DNA of 5,335 nucleotides from Spirochaetota bacterium (GTDB lineage: Bacteria > Spirochaetota > Leptospiria > Turneriellales > Turneriellaceae), in assembly GCA_029561505.1 (NCBI GenBank), contig JAKQXK010000648.1, forward strand, positions 1 through 5,335, written 5' to 3'. Under the pieces are notes generated by a model. The model did no database searches. It had not been told where the DNA came from and saw nothing but the letters and a program-made list of their open reading frames with translations. The position numbers and the translations under genes were made by a program. Positions within the stretch are counted from its first letter, which is position 1. The number at the start of each line of letters is the position of its first letter. Shown in pieces: positions 1-4,390 of the stretch.

Positions 1-671
1 CCCCGTACACCACCGAAAACGGGCCAGTTAACGTTCGTACCTATGCCTGCCCCGAATTGAGGCAGCACAGACCACGGCCCCGAAAGCATCAGAGCATAAT
101 TGAAAGTGCGCTTCTTATCAAGATAGGGTTGCATACCGAAAATCGACCCTTTGGGTTCTTGTCGCGCGTTCTCATCACCATACCAGACACCGCCTTTTCG
201 CCAGGCAGCGATCTTGCGCTTTTCGACATCGTAGCTTGCGCTGCGGGTGCGAATTGTCATCACCGTTTCATTTTCGCCCGTAATAACGCCGATGTACTGC
301 GCATCTTCGGTATCGACGATGATGTCACCCCGTTCGTTAATGTAATCGACGTAGCCACTGAACCGGGCATGGTCTTCGGCGGTGAGCGCCAGATCAGAAT
401 AGAATGCATCGCCCTGGCGCGCGCGAAAAACCAGATCGCGGTCTATCTTCACAACCATTGCCCCTTTTTTGTAAGCCAGTGACTGCTGGTCGATACTCTG
501 CAACTCAACATCGGCGATAACCTGATCGTCTTTGAGCCGCAGGCTTACCGCCTTGCCCGGGTTCAGTAAGCTCAGATTGCGGCCAGCCGGCGAATCGGCG
601 AAAATTAACGATGCGGGCGAAAAAGACAAAACCATAAGCAATAGGTAGGATCTCATAAACATACGTGCCAT
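1..671 (-). CDS. Exported protein, 5' part only (signal peptide, two beta-rich modules, possible outer-membrane barrel)
   Basis: The minus strand is open from base 671 to the left edge, giving 223 codons with no stop, so the gene is cut by the window. An in-frame TGA at 678-680 lies just upstream of the first ATG (671), and a purine-rich GAGGTGG precedes it. ATGs at 662 and 656 are alternatives. Residues 1-25 form a clear Sec signal peptide: N-terminal Arg residues, a hydrophobic core (YLLLMVLSFSPASLIF), and a likely cleavage after LIFA before DSP. Two similar stretches follow, around residues 42-84 (LKDDQVIADV, then QQSLAYKKGAMVVKI) and 113-157 (TEDAQYIGVI, then ETVMTIRTRSASYDV). Both alternate hydrophobic and polar residues and end in a basic-hydrophobic strand, suggesting a duplicated small beta-module. 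From about residue 191 the sequence turns aromatic and glycine-rich (FNYALMLSGPWSVLPQFGAG), as at the start of a membrane beta-barrel. I do not recognise the family. Export is well supported; an outer-membrane location is inference. It is divergent from the rhodanese-mnmA unit. Confidence 0.85.
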   Translation of the reverse strand, partial: MARMFMRSYLLLMVLSFSPASLIFADSPAGRNLSLLNPGKAVSLRLKDDQVIADVELQSIDQQSLAYKKGAMVVKIDRDLVFRARQGDAFYSDLALTAEDHARFSGYVDYINERGDIIVDTEDAQYIGVITGENETVMTIRTRSASYDVEKRKIAAWRKGGVWYGDENARQEPKGSIFGMQPYLDKKRTFNYALMLSGPWSVLPQFGAGIGTNVNWPVFGGVR

Positions 672-672
672 G

Positions 673-679
673 CCACCTC
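673..679 (-). promoter_or_regulatory. Candidate ribosome binding site GAGGTGG for the minus-strand exported protein
   Basis: Read on the minus strand, GAGGTGG lies directly before the ATG at 671, with one base between. The GAGG core is 4 nt from that ATG and 13 nt from the ATG at 662. The spacing to 671 is short but acceptable and favours 671 over the later ATGs. It is the only purine-rich site of this kind seen before any gene in the window. Confidence 0.4.
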
Positions 680-710
680 ATGGCAGACAGGGCTGCCCCG
701 TAAATGGATT

Positions 711-740
711 TTGGCTTACGCGCTGTTTCTGGTGTATATT
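711..740 (+). promoter_or_regulatory. Candidate sigma70-type promoter for the rhodanese-mnmA unit
   Basis: TTGGCT (711-716) and TATATT (735-740) are separated by 18 nt, and a TG at 733-734 directly precedes the -10-like hexamer. This is a reasonable match to a housekeeping promoter in the divergent intergenic region. Transcription would be expected to begin around 746-749, at or next to the ATG at 749, giving a leaderless or nearly leaderless mRNA. The call rests on pattern alone; short AT-rich hexamers arise by chance. Confidence 0.25.
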
Positions 741-748
741 CGGGCAAT

Positions 749-1069
749 ATGGTTGAACAGCTTTCAGTGCATGATCTCAAGAAGAAGATAGATGACGGTG
801 ATAAATTTCTGCTCGTCGATGTGCGCAACAATAACGAACTCGATATCTGTAAGTTCGATACCGCACTGCATATACCGCTGCACCTGCTGACCGTTCGCTA
901 CAACGAGCTGCCGCAAGACGCAGAGATAGTCTTTACCTGCCACCACGGCGGCCGCTCAATGCAGGCTGCAAATTTTCTGGTGAACCAGGGATACCGAAAC
1001 GTCGCCAATCTGGTCGGCGGCATCGACGCCTGGGCGAATCACATCGACCCGAATATGGCGAAATATTAG
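749..1069 (+). CDS. Single-domain rhodanese (sulfurtransferase), GlpE/PspE-like
   Basis: A 106-residue protein forming one complete rhodanese domain. Rhodaneses carry sulfane sulfur as a persulfide on an active-site cysteine and pass it to acceptors. Visible hallmarks are the N-terminal strand-helix start (VEQLSVHDLKKKI), the LLVDVRNNNEL signature near residues 21-31 with the conserved Asp-Val-Arg, HIPL at about 41-44, and the active-site loop CHHGGRS with Cys64. The C-terminal VGGIDAWA motif, typical of the family, comes near the end. The ATG at 749 is preferred because the domain begins immediately after it; an in-frame ATG at 704 would add 15 residues with no family similarity I can see. 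There is no signal peptide, so it should be cytoplasmic. The TAG stop is 3 nt before mnmA and in the same frame, implying one operon. A role in supplying sulfur for tRNA thiolation by MnmA is inferred from this context, not proven by sequence. No good Shine-Dalgarno precedes the start. Confidence 0.93.
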   Translation: MVEQLSVHDLKKKIDDGDKFLLVDVRNNNELDICKFDTALHIPLHLLTVRYNELPQDAEIVFTCHHGGRSMQAANFLVNQGYRNVANLVGGIDAWANHIDPNMAKY

Positions 1070-1072
1070 CCA

Positions 1073-2227
1073 ATGGCGCGGGTTCTCTGTGCTATGTCAG
1101 GCGGCGTCGATTCAGCCGTCTCTGCATTTTTGCTCAAACAACAGGGGCATGAAGTTATCGGTGCCAATATGCGCTTCTGGGAATATAAAGAGCCCGAGGC
1201 CTGCGAAACACCTGTGGTCACAAAGCATAAGATCACTTCTTGCTGCTCACCTGAAGACATGGCAGATGCCGAGCGTTCAGCGCGCGGCATGGGCATACCG
1301 TTCTACGCGCTCAAGATGGAAGCCGACTTTCGTGAGAACGTGATTGATCCGTTTATAGCCGACTACCAAAACGGGTTAACTCCGAACCCATGCGTGCACT
1401 GCAATACCTACATCAAGTTTGGTGAGTTTTACGAAAAGGCCACCGCACTCGGTTTTGACCAGATCGCCACAGGCCATTACGCCGACATCGTGCACCTGCC
1501 GAATGGTCGCTGGGCTGTCGCACCAGCGGCAGATAAGAAGAAAGACCAGAGTTATTATCTCTATGGTATGTCGCAAGAATCGCTCGCACGAACGATTTTC
1601 CCGCTCGCCCTGATCGAAAAAGACGACGCGCGCCGCATTGCCGAAGCCAACCGTATACCCGTGGCGCGCAAGCCCGACTCACAAGAGATCTGCTTTATAC
1701 CTGATAATGACCATAAGGCTTTTCTGAAACGCGAAGGGGCCTCGATGCGGCCGGGCTATTTTCGTGACCGCCTCGGCGCGATTCTCGGCAAACACGAAGG
1801 CTCAGTGGGTTTAACGATCGGCCAGCGCAAGGGTCTCGGTGTTGCGGGTTTTGCCGAAGCGCAGTTCGTGCTCGAGATTCTGGCGAACGGCGACGTCATT
1901 CTCGGCCCGCGCGAAGAACTCGAACGCCGCACGTTTTATATTCGCGATACGATTTTTCAGGGTGTCGCCGAAGATGACCCGGCATGGTCTGAGGGTGTGC
2001 CCTGCAACGTACAGATTCGGTACAATGGCGCCCCGCTCGCGGCGGTGGCGTATCGCGAAGCAGGGGCACAGGCACAGCGCGAAGTAGGGGCACAAAATCT
2101 TGTGCCCCTACTTCGCGTCGAATTAGATTCTCCCGCGTGGGCCGTGACACCCGGCCAGGCAGGTGTGCTCTATGACCGTGACGGTGGTTTTATCATTGCC
2201 GGCGGAAAAATTCGTCTGAACCCGTAA
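1073..2227 (+). CDS. mnmA: tRNA-specific 2-thiouridylase MnmA
   Basis: MnmA uses ATP and a persulfide sulfur to convert U34 of Lys, Glu and Gln tRNAs to 2-thiouridine in the cytoplasm. The 384-residue product shows the whole family pattern: the PP-loop SGGVDSA at 9-15 for adenylation, the CCSPEDMADA region at 57-66, TPNPCVHCN with catalytic Cys107, ATGHYA at 132-137, DQSYYLYGMSQE at 158-169, SQEICFIPD with the second catalytic Cys207, and the central-domain motif TIGQRKGLG at 248-256. The C-terminal barrel ends with AVTPGQAGVLYDRDG and AGG. It is longer than the 368-residue E. coli enzyme; most of the excess is an insert at about residues 328-347 (REAGAQAQREVGAQNLVPLL), encoded by a palindromic repeat. 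Both catalytic cysteines are intact and the frame stays open, so the enzyme is probably functional. The start follows the rhodanese stop by 3 nt without a Shine-Dalgarno, suggesting translation coupled to the upstream gene. The upstream TAG is in frame with this ATG. Confidence 0.97.
   Translation: MARVLCAMSGGVDSAVSAFLLKQQGHEVIGANMRFWEYKEPEACETPVVTKHKITSCCSPEDMADAERSARGMGIPFYALKMEADFRENVIDPFIADYQNGLTPNPCVHCNTYIKFGEFYEKATALGFDQIATGHYADIVHLPNGRWAVAPAADKKKDQSYYLYGMSQESLARTIFPLALIEKDDARRIAEANRIPVARKPDSQEICFIPDNDHKAFLKREGASMRPGYFRDRLGAILGKHEGSVGLTIGQRKGLGVAGFAEAQFVLEILANGDVILGPREELERRTFYIRDTIFQGVAEDDPAWSEGVPCNVQIRYNGAPLAAVAYREAGAQAQREVGAQNLVPLLRVELDSPAWAVTPGQAGVLYDRDGGFIIAGGKIRLNP
2054..2094 (+). 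repeat. Pair of 17-nt direct repeats 24 nt apart, inside mnmA
   Basis: CGCGAAGCAGGGGCACA at 2054-2070 recurs as CGCGAAGTAGGGGCACA at 2078-2094, with one difference (C2061 versus T2085). The 24-nt period is a multiple of three, so the repeat is read as two octapeptides, REAGAQAQ and REVGAQNL. The second copy is also the left arm of the adjacent palindrome, so the first copy may be a duplicated or decayed arm of the same element. It could alternatively pair with the right arm at 2101-2117 with one mismatch. Confidence 0.85.
2078..2117. repeat. Perfect 18-bp inverted repeat (palindromic element) inserted in frame in mnmA
   Basis: The left arm CGCGAAGTAGGGGCACAA (2078-2095) is exactly complementary to TTGTGCCCCTACTTCGCG (2100-2117), around a 4-nt loop AATC (2096-2099). 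Nothing in the MnmA family requires such symmetry. The residues it encodes fall between the conserved AAVAY and RVELDSPAWAVTPGQ segments, where the E. coli enzyme has only a short loop. The most likely explanation is a small mobile or REP-like palindromic repeat that inserted in frame. In mRNA it would form a strong hairpin, but there is no U-tract, so it is not a classic terminator. Whether more copies exist in this genome cannot be told from the window. Confidence 0.9.
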
Positions 2228-2279
2228 CGGCGGTCAATCAGGCTTTACGGCCTAAAACAAAATAGCACCTGAATGTCCA

Positions 2280-3581
2280 ATGCTTGAGAATGTTCAGAAC
2301 ACTCAAATGACGACCTTATCGGCCGAAGCAGCTGTGCGAGTCGTGAAATCCGGTGACCGGGTTTTCTTTCACGGCATGGCCGCGACGCCCCACCGACTCA
2401 TCGAGGCGCTTGTCGCACGGGCAAGCGAGCTGCGTAATGTTGAGATAGTGCATTTGCACACCGAAGGTGATGCGATCTACGCATCGCCCGAACTGCGCGA
2501 CAGTTTTTTCGTGAATAATCTTTTCGTCGGTGGCAATTTGAGAGGCGCGATCGAAGATGGCCGTGCCGATTATATCCCGGTATTTCTGAGCGAGATTCCT
2601 ACCCTTTTTCGTCGAGACGTATTGCCGTTAGATGTGGCATTTGTGACGATTAGCCCGCCTGATGCGCACGGTTTCTGTTCTCTCGGTGTCAGCGTCGACG
2701 TAGCGCTGGCAGCAGTGCAGTCAGCAAAGGTCGTTATCGCGCAGATCAACCGTTATATGCCGCGCACACATGGCGACGGCAACCTGCATATCAGCCGGTT
2801 TCACAAGCTCGTCGAAGCGCACGAGCCTTTGGTGGGGCACAATCCGGAGCCGATAGGGCAGGTTGAGTTGCAGATCGGCGAAAAAGTCGCCTCACTGATT
2901 GAAGATGGTGCCTGCCTTCAGATGGGCATCGGCGCAATTCCGAACGCCGTGCTGGCAAGCCTCAACAACCACAAGCGGCTCGGCATTCACACTGAGATGT
3001 TCAGCGACGGGGTGATTGACTTGGTCGAACGAGGAGTCATCACCTGCGAAGAAAAATCTATACACCGAGGTCGCATCGTTGCCGGTTTTGTGAGTGGCTC
3101 GCAACGGCTTTACGACTTCGTTAATGATAACCCTTTTGTGCAGCTGCTCGATATCACCTATGTGAATGACACCAGCGCGATACGCAAACTCAAGAAGATG
3201 GTCGCCATCAACAGCGCGATCGAGATCGATCTGACGGGTCAGGTTTGCGCTGACTCGATTGGCACGCGCCAGTTCAGTGGGGTCGGTGGCCAGATGGATT
3301 TCGTACGGGGTGCATCTTTAAGCGAAGGCGGCAAACCTATTCTGGCGCTGCCAAGCGTAACCAACAAGGGTATCAGCCGCCTGACGCCAGTACTCAAGCC
3401 AGGCGCCGGTGTGGTGACGACCCGGGCCCACGTGCATTACGTAGTCACCGAATATGGTATCGCGCACCTTTACGGCAAGAACCTGCGCCAGCGCGCGAGC
3501 GAACTGATTCGCATCGCGCACCCCGACCACCGCGAAAGCCTCGAGCGCGCTGCGTTTGAACGATTCAAGCGGCACGGGTAG
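2280..3581 (+). CDS. Acetyl-CoA hydrolase/4-hydroxybutyrate CoA-transferase family enzyme
   Basis: A 433-residue, full-length member of the family I CoA-transferase group that includes 4-hydroxybutyrate, butyrate/acetate and succinyl-CoA:acetate CoA-transferases and acetyl-CoA hydrolases. These cytoplasmic enzymes move CoA between carboxylic acids through a glutamyl-CoA thioester. Visible features are the N-terminal half (SGDRVFFHG at 24-32, LHTEGD at 59-64, DVAFVTISPPDAHGFCSLG at 118-136), the glycine-rich QMGIGAIPNAV at 214-224, GIHTEMFSDGVIDL at 235-248 with the expected catalytic Glu239, SGVGGQMDFVRGA at 333-345, and VVTEYGIAHLYGK at 388-400 followed by LRQRASELIRIAHPDHRE near the C terminus. 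The pattern is closest to 4-hydroxybutyrate/butyrate CoA-transferases, but the acid substrate cannot be read from the sequence. ATG 2280 is the first start after an in-frame stop (TAA 2253-2255); ATG 2307 is an alternative. It lies 52 nt after mnmA with no clear promoter, terminator or Shine-Dalgarno between them, so co-transcription is possible. Confidence 0.9.
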   Translation: MLENVQNTQMTTLSAEAAVRVVKSGDRVFFHGMAATPHRLIEALVARASELRNVEIVHLHTEGDAIYASPELRDSFFVNNLFVGGNLRGAIEDGRADYIPVFLSEIPTLFRRDVLPLDVAFVTISPPDAHGFCSLGVSVDVALAAVQSAKVVIAQINRYMPRTHGDGNLHISRFHKLVEAHEPLVGHNPEPIGQVELQIGEKVASLIEDGACLQMGIGAIPNAVLASLNNHKRLGIHTEMFSDGVIDLVERGVITCEEKSIHRGRIVAGFVSGSQRLYDFVNDNPFVQLLDITYVNDTSAIRKLKKMVAINSAIEIDLTGQVCADSIGTRQFSGVGGQMDFVRGASLSEGGKPILALPSVTNKGISRLTPVLKPGAGVVTTRAHVHYVVTEYGIAHLYGKNLRQRASELIRIAHPDHRESLERAAFERFKRHG

Positions 3582-3601
3582 GCTGTCCCTAAATTGGCTC
3601 G

Positions 3602-3664
3602 CGCATGCGATGGCGCCATGGTTGCAGAAGATCTTTCTCACGATCTGTACATTCATGAAGTACA
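3602..3664. other. Intergenic spacer with four closely spaced short palindromes
   Basis: The 126-nt spacer at 3582-3707 contains CGCATGCG (3602-3609), directly abutting ATGGCGCCAT (3610-3619), then AAGATCTT (3628-3635), then an interrupted TGTAC-N9-GTACA (3646-3664) with TTCATGAA in its centre. The last is the most operator-like. No terminator with a U-tract and no convincing promoter was found for either flanking gene. Short palindromes of 8-10 nt are common by chance, so a regulatory role is only a possibility. Confidence 0.3.
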
Positions 3665-3707
3665 AACGTGATTGCGCGCAGACTGCTGGTTGTGCTAACG
3701 GCTTTGC

Positions 3708-4382
3708 ATGAAGAGCAATGGCGATGACTTTCGTTTGGCTTCGGCGTGGCCGTGGCAGTTAAGTTTTCTCGCCCTGACAGCGGGCGCTCTCGCCATACGC
3801 ACCCCCGCGAATGTGGGCATCTACCTGCTTCTGCTATGTGTCGCCTGGAACCTGCTATTCTTTCTGTGGGCGAGAGCCGAGCGCTCGGGCATGCTGCGGC
3901 AGATAATCACCTTCTCGATGCTGCTCAGCCTGTTTCAGGTTTTTCCCGACTGGGTGCTATCCCGCCATCTGAATGTGTTGGTGTTTCCCCCTGATGGCCT
4001 TTTTAAATGGGACACTGTCTCGGGCTACATGGCGCTGCTGTGGGCGATACCGGCGTCGACGATATTGGTCACCTACTGCTTCGTAAAGGCAAACACAAAC
4101 GGCAAGATCGGTTTCGCGGCGGCCCTGGCCGTCGGAGCTCTGCTCTTTATCGGGTCTGAAGAACTCGTCTGGATGCTACCCTCGTGGTACGCGGTGAATG
4201 TTGTGATGTGGGGCCACGTTGCTCGGTATATCATTGTGCCTGAAATTATTCTGACGGTGCTGATTATTCTGGTCTTCGAGCGCGTGCGCGAAAAATCGCT
4301 GGCATATTACGTTCTTTCAGCGATGGCAGTATCCGCAACCTATACGGCCGCAGCAGTCACTTTTTATTATATCGCTGGCTGA
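3708..4382 (+). CDS. Polytopic integral membrane protein of unknown function
   Basis: A 224-residue protein, mostly hydrophobic. Likely membrane segments lie near residues 15-30, 36-54, 64-80, 104-126, 134-150, 158-172, 174-190 and 200-222, giving about seven or eight helices. Notable polar or aromatic motifs within or beside the helices are FPDWVLSRHLNVLVFPPDG at 79-97, GSEELVWMLPSWYAVNVVMWGH at 149-170 with the acidic pair Glu151-Glu152 and His170, and YIIVPEI at 174-180. Such conserved-looking acidic, Trp and His residues could line an active site or ligand pocket, but this is inference. I do not recognise the family. ATG 3708 is the first start codon after an in-frame TAA at 3696-3698, so the N terminus is well fixed, although no Shine-Dalgarno is seen. 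The TGA is followed 8 nt later by the AlkC-like gene, which suggests co-transcription. No signal peptide beyond the first transmembrane helix is evident. Confidence 0.85.
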   Translation: MKSNGDDFRLASAWPWQLSFLALTAGALAIRTPANVGIYLLLLCVAWNLLFFLWARAERSGMLRQIITFSMLLSLFQVFPDWVLSRHLNVLVFPPDGLFKWDTVSGYMALLWAIPASTILVTYCFVKANTNGKIGFAAALAVGALLFIGSEELVWMLPSWYAVNVVMWGHVARYIIVPEIILTVLIILVFERVREKSLAYYVLSAMAVSATYTAAAVTFYYIAG

Positions 4383-4390
4383 TCTGGCAC

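Noticed and set aside
57..482. A 141-codon plus-strand open frame at the left end
   Set aside because: It lies opposite the minus-strand frame, which has a signal peptide, a Shine-Dalgarno and no stop to the window edge. The plus-strand translation shows no domain or motif and is best read as its shadow.
505..831. A 108-codon minus-strand open frame overlapping the start of the exported protein and the rhodanese
   Set aside because: It is out of phase with the signal-peptide frame, overlaps the well-supported rhodanese gene, and its translation has no recognisable features.
1811..2150. Minus-strand open frames inside the 3' part of mnmA, including one with the REVGAQDFVPLLR peptide
   Set aside because: They are antisense to an intact mnmA. 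The shared peptide follows from the palindrome symmetry and is not evidence for a second gene.
2239..2254. A weak stem, AGGC-TTTACG-GCCT, between mnmA and the CoA-transferase gene as a terminator
   Set aside because: The stem is only four base pairs and is followed by an A-rich rather than U-rich tract.
2832..2843. GGGGCACAATC resembling the arm of the mnmA palindrome
   Set aside because: Only about nine bases match, with no inverted partner nearby, and the bases encode conserved CoA-transferase sequence, so this is coincidence.
3318..3665. A 115-codon minus-strand open frame starting in the spacer after the CoA-transferase gene
   Set aside because: Most of it is antisense to conserved motifs of the CoA-transferase, and the translation is not protein-like.
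3708..4382. Membrane protein as a lycopene cyclase or carotenoid enzyme, because of acidic pairs within helices
   Set aside because: The resemblance is limited to helix count and an EE pair. No carotenoid genes are nearby and no diagnostic motif was matched.
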